Below, piece after piece: positions 16,315-25,611 of a DNA stretch of 64,000 bases (the first letter of the stretch is position 1; the number at the start of each line of letters is the position of its first letter). A program made the translations under genes and the position numbers. The notes under the pieces are model-generated. The model was not told where the DNA came from and did no database searches. It saw only the letters and a program-made list of their open reading frames with translations. This stretch comes from Gluconobacter vitians. Lineage in GTDB: Bacteria; Pseudomonadota; Alphaproteobacteria; Acetobacterales; Acetobacteraceae. The DNA lies in assembly GCF_015244565.1 (NCBI RefSeq), contig NZ_JABCQG010000009.1:1-64000 (forward strand), given 5' to 3'.

Positions 16315-16749
16315 ATGGGAAAATGTGAAATTTCTTCTGGAAGCGTAGTTTTGTCTGGCCGACAGACATTTATTGTTATTCAGAAAAATTCCGGTTCATT
16401 TGTGGGTTGTCCTCTTGTTTATGAAGGAGAGCCGGTGCACAGGGCTGATGTTGTTCTGCAGTGGCATGATCTGGTGGATGCGGGGCTTTCCCGGCTGGAT
16501 GTCAGGTGTCGGTCCATTCCCTGTCAGCGATCGGTTCTGTCGGCTCGGGTGATCGGTCGTGTTGCACCGGAAATCGTGTCTCGTCTGGCCGTAGGGGCGG
16601 AACGGGAACAGACCCAGCGGAACGGAGAAATCCCGACACGTAAGGATGTCAACAGCAGGAAGCGTTTCCGGCAGGCCCCGGTCCGGGCGGTCTGGCTGGA
16701 CGGTGGCATGATGATGAGCCGCAGGGAGGCTTCGCTGAGAGCCGGGTGA
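16315..16749 (+). CDS. hypothetical phage protein, distantly PemK/MazF-like
   Basis: A 144-residue protein at the head of the packaging operon. The segment from GSVVLSGRQTFIVIQ to SARVIGRVAPEIVSRL has the order of beta strands and the closing R-x-IGR-x-x-P element seen in the MazF/PemK toxin fold. The similarity is weak and no antitoxin partner is adjacent. The C-terminal third is basic. It may instead be a phage-specific SH3-like packaging or regulatory protein. The start has no strong ribosome binding site. Confidence 0.5.
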   Translation: MGKCEISSGSVVLSGRQTFIVIQKNSGSFVGCPLVYEGEPVHRADVVLQWHDLVDAGLSRLDVRCRSIPCQRSVLSARVIGRVAPEIVSRLAVGAEREQTQRNGEIPTRKDVNSRKRFRQAPVRAVWLDGGMMMSRREASLRAG

Positions 16750-16791
16750 GGGTTGGTTCTCGGGTCGATCCGGGAGAAAAGGTTGAAGCAG

Positions 16792-17244
16792 ATGGATGAA
16801 GACGTATCTGGTAAATGTTCTTTGCGACGGGAACGGTCATGGGAACGGAAAAAGAGATTTCTCGAACATCTGTCTGTCAGTGGAAATATTTCGGAAGCCG
16901 GGCGTGTCGCCGAGGTCCGGCGCAGTACGTTATATCTCTGGAAAGATACGGATAAGGAATTTTCTGCGCGTTGGGAGGAGGCTCTCGAAGAGGCTGTGGA
17001 TGCCCTGGAAGCGGAAGCGCGTCGACGCGCCGTGGAAGGATATGACGAGCCTATCACCTATGCGGGGCGAGTTGTCTGCGATCCGGATACGGGTAATCCG
17101 ATTGTTCGCAAACGGTATAGCGACGGACTGATGGCGTTTCTGCTTCGGGCACATCGTCCGTCCCGTTTCAGGGCGGGTATGGAATCCGAGGGGCGTTCGG
17201 GGACGATCTCGATCAGCATCAGCAGTGATGACAACGCCCTTTAG
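16792..17244 (+). CDS. terminase small subunit-like protein
   Basis: A 150-residue DNA-recognition subunit of the packaging motor. An N-terminal helix-turn-helix (LSVSGNISEAGRVAEVRRST, then LYLWK) is followed by a coiled helical stretch and a conserved C-terminal RYSDGLMAFLLRAHRPSRFR, a pattern common in small terminases beside TerL. ATG at 16792 follows GGGAGAAAAGG; an upstream TTG at 16753 is less likely. The 3' end overlaps terL by 17 bp. Confidence 0.75.
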   Translation: MDEDVSGKCSLRRERSWERKKRFLEHLSVSGNISEAGRVAEVRRSTLYLWKDTDKEFSARWEEALEEAVDALEAEARRRAVEGYDEPITYAGRVVCDPDTGNPIVRKRYSDGLMAFLLRAHRPSRFRAGMESEGRSGTISISISSDDNAL

Positions 17245-18541
17245 GCTCAATGATTCGCAGCGTGAGGCGGTGCGGCTGCTGGGTGGGCCGGCGCGGCATA
17301 TTCTTCTGAGGGGCGGGTCGCGGTCGGGGAAGACCTTTGTTCTGGTTCGGGCCGTTGTGATCAGGGCGCTGAAGGCACCGGACAGTCGGCATGGCATTTT
17401 TCGCCATCGGCTGACGGCGCTGAAGGCGTCGGTTTTGCGGGACACGTTTCCGAAGGTCATGCGGATGTGTTTTCCGCAGGTCGGGTGGAAGCTGGACCGG
17501 CAGGACTGTGTCGTGACGTTCCCGAATGGATCGACGATCTTTTTTGGGGGGCTGGATGACGAGCAGCGGACCGAGAAGATCCTCGGTCTGGAATTCGCGA
17601 CGGTTTATCTGAACGAGGCCAGCCAGATCAGTTATGGCGCGCGGAATATGCTTCTGACGCGTCTGGCGCAGAAAACCGGCCTTGCGGTGAAGGAATATAT
17701 CGATGCCAATCCGCCGAGTATGGGACACTGGCTTTATGCGCTTTTCGAAAGCGGGATCGAGCCGAAGTCGGGGGAACCGTTAGCGGACAAATCGCTGTAT
17801 GCGACGATGATCCTCAATCCGCAGGCTAACCGGGATAATCTGAGCGAGGATTATCTCGCCAGCCTTGAAGCGCTCCCTGAGCGGGAAAAGCGGCGGTTTC
17901 TTTATGGTGAATATCAATCGGTTGTTGAAGGCGCGCTGTGGCGGCTGGAAATGTTCCGGCGTGAGGTGGCGATTACGGCGCAGAGCCGGGCGGATGTGGC
18001 GGCCCGTATGCGGCGTATTCTGGTGTCTGTTGATCCTTCGGGGGCTGCGGGACCGGAAGATTACAGATCCGATGAAATCGGGATTGTGGTCTGCGGCATT
18101 GATGCGGCTGGTGTGGGGCATGTTCTGGAAGATCTGTCTGCCAGGGATAGTCCGGCGGGCTGGGCTGCCAGGGCCCTGCGGGCATTTGATGAATGGGGTG
18201 CTGAACGCATTGTTGCGGAGCGGAACTTCGGCGGGGCTCTGGTAGAGGGCACGATCCGGAGTGTGCGGGCGCATGCCTCGGTCAAGCTGGTGACGGCGGC
18301 GCGGGGCAAGGCGGCGCGCGCAGAGCCGGTTGCAGCGCTCTATGAGGTTGGCAGGGTTGTTCATCATGGCCGGTTTACGGCTCTGGAGGATCAGCTCTGT
18401 CATTTCTCGGTCAGCGGATATCGCGGGCCACGGTCTCCGGATCGGGCGGATGCGATGGTCTGGGGGCTGAGTGAACTGATGCTTGCCGGAAGCGGCGGCA
18501 TGACGGGCTGGGGTCCGTCTGGATTTTCGCTGGCGCGCTGA
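17228..18541 (+). CDS. terL: terminase large subunit
   Basis: ATPase-nuclease that packages DNA into the capsid. With the ATG at 17228 it has 437 residues; GTG at 17225 adds one. Walker A is GGSRSGKT with Lys35, Walker B is FATVYLNEAS near residue 130, and the RNase H-like nuclease domain starts around RILVSVDPSG near residue 260. All motor and nuclease segments appear intact, so the element could package DNA. Cutting mode (cos or headful) cannot be told from this alone. Confidence 0.9.
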   Translation: MTTPFRLNDSQREAVRLLGGPARHILLRGGSRSGKTFVLVRAVVIRALKAPDSRHGIFRHRLTALKASVLRDTFPKVMRMCFPQVGWKLDRQDCVVTFPNGSTIFFGGLDDEQRTEKILGLEFATVYLNEASQISYGARNMLLTRLAQKTGLAVKEYIDANPPSMGHWLYALFESGIEPKSGEPLADKSLYATMILNPQANRDNLSEDYLASLEALPEREKRRFLYGEYQSVVEGALWRLEMFRREVAITAQSRADVAARMRRILVSVDPSGAAGPEDYRSDEIGIVVCGIDAAGVGHVLEDLSARDSPAGWAARALRAFDEWGAERIVAERNFGGALVEGTIRSVRAHASVKLVTAARGKAARAEPVAALYEVGRVVHHGRFTALEDQLCHFSVSGYRGPRSPDRADAMVWGLSELMLAGSGGMTGWGPSGFSLAR

Positions 18542-18587
18542 ACTGACCCTCCGGGTCGGGATCGCGGCCTGAAACAATGGAGAACAC

Positions 18588-20006
18588 ATGGACTGGTTGT
18601 CCCTGCAACAGCGTTACGCTGTTCCCGCAGGTGCGTCCGCGCGGACGGCGCGGCTGCTGGCGCTCAAGCGTGTTCTGGACGGGACGCAGTATGATGCGCT
18701 GCCGCATCCGTTCTCGATGGAGAAGTCGGGGGCGGGGGAATATATCCCGCTGTCGAGCCGGCGTCCTTCGGTGCGGACGAATCTGTGCCGCACAGTAGTT
18801 GATGAGTCGGTTTCGCTGCTGTTTGGGGATACGCACTGGCCGGGTCTGGTGACGGATGATGCGCGGGTGACGGAAGCCTTGAGCACGTTTGCTTCGCAGA
18901 CCAGGCTGGCGTCGCTGCTGATGGAGGCGGCGCGGCTGGGGTCGGTGGGGTCGGTTGCGATCCTGTTCGAAGTCTCGGCCGGGGTTCCGAAGCTGTCTGT
19001 TCTGGAAACGGCGTATCTGACGCCGTTCTGGGATGATGCGACGGGGGAACTGCTTCGGGTTGAGGAGCGGTTTCTGGTCCGGGGGCGGGATCTGGCGGCG
19101 CAGGGTTATCCGATAGCGGATGAGCTTCTGGGGGCGCAGTTCTGGTGGCAGCGGGTCTGGACGCCGCTGGATTGTGCAGTGTCCGTGCCCTGGCTGGTGG
19201 GAATGGATGGCGGGGTTCGGGATGAGAGTCGGTCCGTGCGGCATGGGCTGGGGTTCGTTCCGATCGTCTGGACGCGCAATCTGGGCGGCCCTTGCGGGCG
19301 TGATCCGGAAGGTGAGTGCACGTTCGAGCGGGCCATCGATACGGTGATCGAGGCGGATTATTTGCTGTCACAGGCAGGTCGGGGGCTGAAATATGGCTCA
19401 GATCCGACACTGGTGCTGAAGACGGGTGGGTTTTCCGACGGTGTGGCGCATCAGGGTGGTGCGGCTTCGGCGCTGACGCTACCGCCTGAGGGTGATGCCA
19501 AGCTGCTGGAAATCAACGGGAATGCGGCGGGGGCGGTGCTCGATCATTATCGGGAGCTGCGTCTGGTGGTGCTTGAGCAGTTGCATGGCAACCGGGCGCA
19601 TGGCGACCGGGTTGGTGGTGCGCAGTCGGGCAAGGCCATGGAGATGATGTGTCAGCCGCTGATCTGGCTGGTGGATCGTCTGCGGCATTCCTACGGCGAG
19701 GGAGCACTGCTCTCGATCTACCGGATGGCGTGCCGGTTTTCCTGTGTTCTGGAAAACGGGCTGCGGATCGGGGGAACGCTGGTCAAGGACCTGCCGTATT
19801 GCCGCATGAGTTTGCGGTGGCCGGCATGGTTTCCCTCTACCGATCCGGAGCTGCTGTCATTGACGCAGGGTCTGGTGACGGCGGTCTCCAATGGAATTCT
19901 GAGCCGCGAAACGGCGGTTCGGATGTTTGCGATGGCATCGGGAAATTCTGATCCGAATACGGAATGGAAAATGCTGGAGCAATGGTGTGCTTCTGAACAA
20001 GCATGA
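18588..20006 (+). CDS. phage portal protein
   Basis: A 472-residue portal of the SPP1 gp6-like type, forming the dodecameric channel at the capsid vertex. Family features include the N-terminal NLCRTVVDESVSLLFGD helix region, a central beta domain and the C-terminal clip and crown helices. It lies directly after terL and overlaps the scaffold start by four bases (ATGA). Confidence 0.85.
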   Translation: MDWLSLQQRYAVPAGASARTARLLALKRVLDGTQYDALPHPFSMEKSGAGEYIPLSSRRPSVRTNLCRTVVDESVSLLFGDTHWPGLVTDDARVTEALSTFASQTRLASLLMEAARLGSVGSVAILFEVSAGVPKLSVLETAYLTPFWDDATGELLRVEERFLVRGRDLAAQGYPIADELLGAQFWWQRVWTPLDCAVSVPWLVGMDGGVRDESRSVRHGLGFVPIVWTRNLGGPCGRDPEGECTFERAIDTVIEADYLLSQAGRGLKYGSDPTLVLKTGGFSDGVAHQGGAASALTLPPEGDAKLLEINGNAAGAVLDHYRELRLVVLEQLHGNRAHGDRVGGAQSGKAMEMMCQPLIWLVDRLRHSYGEGALLSIYRMACRFSCVLENGLRIGGTLVKDLPYCRMSLRWPAWFPSTDPELLSLTQGLVTAVSNGILSRETAVRMFAMASGNSDPNTEWKMLEQWCASEQA

Positions 20007-20518
20007 GTGTTGACGGGGGAATGATGTCCGGAACTGATGACACCATTGAGGATGTGGAGGCTCTGCGTCGGGCGCTGAATGAAGCGCGGAGCGAGGTTGA
20101 GGCGGTCCGTCAGGAAATGACGGATGTTGTGACGCGGCAGGAGACGCTTCAGCGCAGTCATGAGGAAGCGCTGGCCCGCGTGCGGGAGGACAGTGACCGG
20201 GAAGTCATTGTGGCGGCGCTTCGGGCGGAGGCGATCCGCAATGGTGCGCATAATCCTGATGATGTCGTGCGGCTGATTGATCTGGAAGGGATCAACCGGG
20301 GCGAGGATGGTTCCGTGGTCGGTGTGGCCGAGGCTTTGCAGCAGGCGCGTCAGGAGCGGGCCTATCTGTTCGGCGAGGTGCTGCGGCCCGGATATTCGAG
20401 CGGGACCACGGTCGGGCAGGCAGCGCCTCGCCCGGGCGGGATCGAACCGTTCAATGCGCGCGCCGTCAGCGAGGCGGATTATGAAGCGCGCAAATGGCAG
20501 TTTCTGGCCCAGGGCTGA
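20003..20518 (+). CDS. capsid scaffold protein
   Basis: A 171-residue protein with an uninterrupted acidic coiled coil over about residues 15-75 (DVEALRRALNEARSEVEAVR), typical of scaffolds, and a C-terminal YEARKWQFLAQ tail that probably contacts the capsid protein. It sits between portal and capsid genes, the usual position. No head-maturation protease is encoded next to it. A GGCCCGG/CCGGGCC hairpin follows at about 20518-20545. Confidence 0.75.
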   Translation: MSVDGGMMSGTDDTIEDVEALRRALNEARSEVEAVRQEMTDVVTRQETLQRSHEEALARVREDSDREVIVAALRAEAIRNGAHNPDDVVRLIDLEGINRGEDGSVVGVAEALQQARQERAYLFGEVLRPGYSSGTTVGQAAPRPGGIEPFNARAVSEADYEARKWQFLAQG

Positions 20519-20588
20519 GGCCCGGGACGATATTTGACCGGGCCTGATGGCAGGCCGGGTTCAGAAAACACATTTACGGAAAAAATAC

Positions 20589-21968
20589 ATGAGCATTGAT
20601 AATTTTCCTGTTCAGCTTCAGGCCGCCATTCAGCAGGGTTTTCTAGCCCGCGAATTCGAGAATGGTCTGAAATCCCGGCTGGGTTTTCGCCAGGTTGCCG
20701 ATCGTGAAGTGTTCCCGAACGCCATCGGTGAGACGCTGACGAAAACCCGTAAGAGCCTCAAGGCTCCGGTGACGACGCCGCTGAACCCGACGGGCAATAC
20801 GAATTTCGATAATGGTCTGAGCCCGTCCGGCTGGTCGATCGAGCAGTATACGCTCTCCATCAACCAGTATGGCGATACGATCGACCTGAACATGGTGACC
20901 AGTGGCGTGGGGATTGCGTCGCAGTTCCTGGCCAATGCCAACACCAATGGCGTGCAGGCGATGCAGTCTCTGGACCGTCTGGCACGCAATACGCTGTTTG
21001 GCGGTGCACAGAATGGTGTGGGTGGCTATCTGGGTGGCAATACGCGTGTGACGGCGACGCTGGGAAGTGCTGATAATACCATTGCTGTCGATGATATCCG
21101 TGGTTTTCAGTCCGTGATCGTGAATGGTCAGGTGACGCCGATCAGCGCGACCAATGGCATGACCGTGACGGTGGGCGGGGATGTTTACACACTTGTCAGC
21201 GTGACGGCGGATGCGACGAATGTCTCCATGGCGCCGGGCGGTGTTTCGGGTCGGATGACCTTCTCCGCGTCCGTGTCGGTTGCCGATGGGACGGAAGGTC
21301 AGGCGGTTGTGGCGTCCACGGCGCCGCTGGTGATCCGCCCGAACGGGCGTCTGACCACGGCGGCACTGCAGACGGCAAGCTCGAGTGGTCTGGCGGATAC
21401 GCTGGGCATCCAGCAGGTTCTGGCCGGTGTGGCGACGCTTCGGCGTAACAACGTGCCGATGATCAATGGTGCGTATCACTGTTACCTGGATGATCTGCAG
21501 CTTCTCTCGCTGTTCCGTGATCCGGATTTCAAGCATCTGTACCGTGGCGCATATGGTTCGGAAGAGTATCGTTCCGGTCAGGTGATCGAGCTTCTGGGTG
21601 TGCGGTTTATCCCGACGACGGAAGCGCCGCAGCAGGCGTCTCTGGGTTCCGGTTCCATTCATCGTGCCCTTCTGCTGGGTCAGGGTGCGCTGATTGAGGG
21701 TGACTGCGCGCTCACGGGTCATTCCGATATTCCGGATTCCGAGCGCGCGCTGATCGAGATGGTGGACAGCGTGGCAATGGTGACGCGTGAGCCGCTGGAT
21801 CGTCTGCGCCAGATCATTGCGCAGTCCTGGTACTGGATTGGCGGTTTTGCGCTGCCGACGGACGTAACGGCGGACATGACGGTCATTCCGACGGCCACGA
21901 ACAGCTATCTCAAGCGTGGTGTCGTGATCGAGAGCCTTGGTACGGATGCGCTTGGTCTGACGTTCTGA
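20589..21968 (+). CDS. major capsid protein
   Basis: A 459-residue shell protein. The helical N-terminus (AAIQQGFLAREFENGLKSRL) and the C-terminal ALIEMVDSVAMVTREPLDRL region with IAQSWYWIGGFALPTDV fit an HK97-type fold. A beta-rich, Thr/Val/Gly-rich segment at roughly residues 150-255 looks like an inserted surface or stabilising domain. The ATG at 20589 was chosen because an earlier in-frame codon lies in the preceding hairpin region. Long intergenic spacing and balanced codon use suit a highly expressed gene. Confidence 0.85.
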   Translation: MSIDNFPVQLQAAIQQGFLAREFENGLKSRLGFRQVADREVFPNAIGETLTKTRKSLKAPVTTPLNPTGNTNFDNGLSPSGWSIEQYTLSINQYGDTIDLNMVTSGVGIASQFLANANTNGVQAMQSLDRLARNTLFGGAQNGVGGYLGGNTRVTATLGSADNTIAVDDIRGFQSVIVNGQVTPISATNGMTVTVGGDVYTLVSVTADATNVSMAPGGVSGRMTFSASVSVADGTEGQAVVASTAPLVIRPNGRLTTAALQTASSSGLADTLGIQQVLAGVATLRRNNVPMINGAYHCYLDDLQLLSLFRDPDFKHLYRGAYGSEEYRSGQVIELLGVRFIPTTEAPQQASLGSGSIHRALLLGQGALIEGDCALTGHSDIPDSERALIEMVDSVAMVTREPLDRLRQIIAQSWYWIGGFALPTDVTADMTVIPTATNSYLKRGVVIESLGTDALGLTF

Positions 21969-22022
21969 GGTTTTTCCGGCCCCTGTCTGTAAGGCGGGGG
22001 CCTCTCTTGCGGGGAGAATGAC

Positions 22023-22424
22023 ATGTCCGGAACGGTTGGTTTATCGACGGATATTCTCTCGGAAGGAGAGAAAATGGATATCCGTCGGTTCTGTGGTTAT
22101 CCCGCGATCGGGTCGAGGGAGGGTAATCAGGAATCCTGGCGTTTCTTTCAGGTGGAAGGAGCGCTGGAATGGCGGATGAACTATCTGTCCGGGGCGGAAC
22201 TTCAGCAGATCCGGCTTTATCTGTCGCAGCTTTATCCGCTGGAAAATGCGATTACGGCGTCGTCGGACAATCTGGATACGGCGCGGGCGGCGGCCTGGTA
22301 TCACAATGGCCGGGAAGTGCAGGACCGGGTGATGCTGTTCACGCTGTGGCGGCGGCGTCTGTGTGCGTTTCTGGGGGTGACGGGTGGTCTGGAGTTGCAG
22401 GACGGCCGGGCGATCGTGGTTTGA
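22023..22424 (+). CDS. head-tail connector-type protein
   Basis: A 133-residue protein directly after the capsid gene, in the slot for head-completion adaptors that bind the portal. The start MSGTVGLSTDILSEGEKMDIRRFCGYP and the helical YLSGAELQQIRLYLSQLYPL segment fit a small helical adaptor. A GGGGAGAATGAC ribosome binding site precedes the ATG. I assign it by position and size; no specific family motif is certain. Confidence 0.6.
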   Translation: MSGTVGLSTDILSEGEKMDIRRFCGYPAIGSREGNQESWRFFQVEGALEWRMNYLSGAELQQIRLYLSQLYPLENAITASSDNLDTARAAAWYHNGREVQDRVMLFTLWRRRLCAFLGVTGGLELQDGRAIVV

Positions 22425-22434
22425 GGAGAGCGAT

Positions 22435-23034
22435 GTGCAGCAGGCGATGATCGCGGCCAGGCTCTCCAAAGGATATGCGAGGGCTGCGGCCGTGCTTGGG
22501 GCCTCGGCGGAGCAGTATCGTCCTTCGGGCGGTCTGTTGCCGATGGAGACCCTTCATGCACAACCCATGCTGGCTTTTGACGTCGATGCCGGGTTTTCGT
22601 TTGCGAGGCCGATCGGGTGGGGCATTCCGACGGAATATGTCCTGACGGATCGGCGGGATGATACGCAGGTTGCCGATATTCTTGTGGCGAGCGGGCGGAC
22701 GTATTTTGTGGCGTCCGTGGAGCCGTTGCGGCCTCCCCTGTGTGTGGTGTGCAGCCGGACGGTGTCGGTCAGCGGTGTTACGGGAACGGTGCAGACGCTG
22801 GTTTCGGACTGTCCGGCGGCTATCATCATGCGGGCGAAGGGAGAGTCTTCGGGCAGTGGCGTTCCGGGAGCGACGCGGCCGGGTCAGTCCGTGATGTATC
22901 TTCCGCTTCTGCCAGGGGTGGTGCTGACGCCTTACATGACGGTCACGACTGATCTGGGCACGACTTATACAGTCAATGCGGTGGAAATGTCCGGGTTCGG
23001 GATCCGGTGTACCATGTCGCTTCAGCAGGTCTGA
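22435..23034 (+). CDS. phage head-tail joining protein
   Basis: A 199-residue protein starting at GTG 22435 with GAGGAGAG as ribosome binding site, 11 bp after the previous stop. The N-terminal part is helical, and the central region (PTEYVLTDRRDDTQVADILV) onward is beta-rich, as in minor head or neck proteins. Location between connector and tail terminator supports that role. The exact function is unresolved. Confidence 0.55.
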   Translation: MQQAMIAARLSKGYARAAAVLGASAEQYRPSGGLLPMETLHAQPMLAFDVDAGFSFARPIGWGIPTEYVLTDRRDDTQVADILVASGRTYFVASVEPLRPPLCVVCSRTVSVSGVTGTVQTLVSDCPAAIIMRAKGESSGSGVPGATRPGQSVMYLPLLPGVVLTPYMTVTTDLGTTYTVNAVEMSGFGIRCTMSLQQV

Positions 23035-23046
23035 GGGAGGGCAAAA

Positions 23047-24027
23047 ATGACAGATGCCTCCAAAGTCGGATTGGCGCTGGCTTATAACTGTGCGCAGGTC
23101 CTGTATCCGGACGGGCTTTCGGGAGCTTCAGTGACGGGGCGTCAGGTGGTGCTGCGGCGGGGGTGGCTGTTGCCGAGCGATCTTTTTGCGGCGCAGAACA
23201 TTCGCAACAACATCGATTTCGTGACTGTTACCATGGCGCCGCGGAAAATGCCTGAATGGGCTGAACCTCTGGGGCGGCCCTGGCGGGTGCAGCAGAAGGT
23301 GGAGCCTACGGTTGGGGTTGTGGTTACGGACGGGACGGTTGAGATCGTCTTTTCCGGGACATCCACGCCTGCGGGTGTGGTGGCGGTCTGGCTGGATGAC
23401 ATGCCGCATGGGGGAGCGCCTTCCGCGGCTTATGCGGTGACGGCGCAGGATACGCCAGCGACGGTTGCGGCGGCTCTGGCGGCGGCGTTGACGGATGGTG
23501 TGGCGAGCGGGGCGACGGTCAGTGTGCCGGGACGGGTTCTGAACGGTCATGCCGGTGGGTATGGGCAGTCGGTCCGGGTGACGCGGCGGCAGGCGCAGCT
23601 GTATCGGGTTTCGATCTGGACGGCTGATGCAACGGCGCGGGAGACACTGGCGTCCGTACTGGATGCGGCCCTGGCGGAGCAGAGCTGGATCAGCACTCTG
23701 GACGGGCGGGAGGCTCAGCTCCGGTTCCAGAGCGTGGAAGACGTCGACACGATGCAGAACGAAGCGTTGTACCGGCGGGATTATTTCTATGAGCTGGTTT
23801 TCGATACCCTTCAGGTGCAGTGGGCCTCCGAAATGCTGTGTGGCATTGGAAACCTGTCCGGCCAAGAGGGGCTTCCGGCGTCTTTCGGTATTCTGGCACC
23901 GGGTACGGCAAACCAGACAGTGACGGCGGCTCTGGAGGCCATGCAGGCTGCGGTTGCGGCGCAGGCGGCGGCTTCGTCCTATCCGGGGCTGGGTGTTGAC
24001 CGGTTCGGGACGGTGATTGCCGCCTGA
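23047..24027 (+). CDS. neck/tail-terminator-type protein
   Basis: A 326-residue protein with an inserted beta domain (VEIVFSGTSTPAGVVAVWLD) followed by an Ala-rich helix, and a C-terminal part (EALYRRDYFYELVFDTLQVQ) resembling the beta sheet of tail-completion proteins. It precedes the sheath gene, as tail terminators do in contractile phages. The end is Ala-rich. The assignment rests mainly on order. Confidence 0.55.
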   Translation: MTDASKVGLALAYNCAQVLYPDGLSGASVTGRQVVLRRGWLLPSDLFAAQNIRNNIDFVTVTMAPRKMPEWAEPLGRPWRVQQKVEPTVGVVVTDGTVEIVFSGTSTPAGVVAVWLDDMPHGGAPSAAYAVTAQDTPATVAAALAAALTDGVASGATVSVPGRVLNGHAGGYGQSVRVTRRQAQLYRVSIWTADATARETLASVLDAALAEQSWISTLDGREAQLRFQSVEDVDTMQNEALYRRDYFYELVFDTLQVQWASEMLCGIGNLSGQEGLPASFGILAPGTANQTVTAALEAMQAAVAAQAAASSYPGLGVDRFGTVIAA

Positions 24028-24123
24028 CGGACAGGCTGAGTCAAAGGGCTGAAATTTCATCAGGAAAGCGGGTGGCTTCTGTCGGAAGCGCCCGCTTTCT
24101 GCATTTTGGAGAGCGATCCGGGG

Positions 24124-25611
24124 ATGTCTCTGGTCTATCAGGCGGGAACGCTGAATACCACGGCACTGACCGTGCCAAATCTTTATGTGCAGATTGCCCA
24201 GCCGCAGACGCTGGCCCTGGCGGGCGCGTCCTCTTCGCAGCTGGGTGTCGTTGGGACTGCCGGCTGGGGGCCGGTGGGGATGCCGCTGCCGATTGGGGGC
24301 ATGAGCGATTATGTCGCGGCGTTCGGCGCCAAGCAGAACAGGACGACGGATGCGGGTCTGGCGGTCAATATCGCCGTGATGCAGGAAGCGTCGTCCTTTG
24401 TGGTCGTCCGTGTGACGGACGGGACGGATGTGGCGGCATCTGGCACGATCGATGGCGTGGAAATCCAGGCTGTCCATACAGGCAGCGTGGGTAATGGCAT
24501 CGTAGCGGCCGTGACGGCGACAGGTTCCGGATATGGGCTTGCAGTCACGCATGCGGATCTGGGGGCGGCGACCTATGCGGGGGCGGACTGGTCTGCCATT
24601 GCGGCGGCTGTGGCGCAGGATCTGAATGCGCTGGTGAAGGTTGCGCTTCCGGAGACGGTTCCGGCTGTGGCCGCAGCGAACGTTACGCTTTCGGGCGGTA
24701 CGGATGGTGGTGTACCGACGACGGCTCAATTCATAGGGCAGGACAGCACGGTGCGGACCGGCATGTATGCGCTGCGCGGGCAGGGCTGTGCGGTGGCGCT
24801 GCTGCATGGTGTGACGGACAGCACGTCCTATACGGCTCAGGCGGCTTTCGGGACGTCCGAAGGGATCTACATGGTCGCGGCGGGGCCAACGTCCGATACG
24901 GTGACGAATGCCATTTCGGTCAAGGCAGCGTGTGGTCTGGATGCGTCCTCGGTCAAGCTGATGTTTGGTGACTGGCTGTGGTGGAATGATGACACCAACG
25001 GCATGATGCTGGTCAGTCCGCAGGCGTTTGCAGGTGGCAAGCTGGTGGCGCTTTCGCCGGAACAGTCCAGTCTCAACAAGGCGCTGTCGGGAGTAGTTGG
25101 CAGCCAGAAAGCTGGTCTGACGGGGAGCAGTGCGACCTATTCCGCGGCTGAGCTGTCTGCCCTGTTTACGGCCGGGATTGATGTGATCTGCAATCCGGCG
25201 CCGGGTGGAACGTACTGGGCTGTGCGTTGCGGTCACAACTCGTCCAGCAAGAGCACCATGAATGGTGATAACTACACGCGCCTGACGAATTACATTGCGG
25301 CTTCGCTTGCTGGCGGCATGGGCAGTTATGTGGGTGAAGTGATCAACGATACGCTGTTCAGCGATATTCGTTCGACGCTTCTGGGTTTTCTGTCGTCGCT
25401 GCTGTCGCAGGGTATTCTGGGCGTTCAGAATGGTGAACTGCCTTACAGCGTGGTCTGTGATTCGAGCAACAATCCGCAGTCCCGCACGGCGCTGGGCTAT
25501 GTGCAGGCGGATGTGGCGGTTCGCTACCAGGGCATCAACGAGAAATTCATCGTCAATCTGCAGGGTGGTGCGTCTGTTACCGTGTCCTCTGCATCGGGGA
25601 GTATCGGCTAA
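24124..25611 (+). CDS. contractile tail sheath protein
   Basis: A 495-residue sheath subunit. The N-terminal TVPNLYVQIAQPQTLALAGA strand, the variable surface domain (residues about 110-190) and the conserved C-terminal region (GINEKFIVNLQGGASVTVSS) are typical of myovirus sheaths, as is the NDTLFSDIRSTLLGFLSSLL helix. The presence of this gene makes the tail contractile. ATG at 24124 is preferred over TTG at 24106. It abuts the tube gene without a gap. Confidence 0.88.
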   Translation: MSLVYQAGTLNTTALTVPNLYVQIAQPQTLALAGASSSQLGVVGTAGWGPVGMPLPIGGMSDYVAAFGAKQNRTTDAGLAVNIAVMQEASSFVVVRVTDGTDVAASGTIDGVEIQAVHTGSVGNGIVAAVTATGSGYGLAVTHADLGAATYAGADWSAIAAAVAQDLNALVKVALPETVPAVAAANVTLSGGTDGGVPTTAQFIGQDSTVRTGMYALRGQGCAVALLHGVTDSTSYTAQAAFGTSEGIYMVAAGPTSDTVTNAISVKAACGLDASSVKLMFGDWLWWNDDTNGMMLVSPQAFAGGKLVALSPEQSSLNKALSGVVGSQKAGLTGSSATYSAAELSALFTAGIDVICNPAPGGTYWAVRCGHNSSSKSTMNGDNYTRLTNYIAASLAGGMGSYVGEVINDTLFSDIRSTLLGFLSSLLSQGILGVQNGELPYSVVCDSSNNPQSRTALGYVQADVAVRYQGINEKFIVNLQGGASVTVSSASGSIG

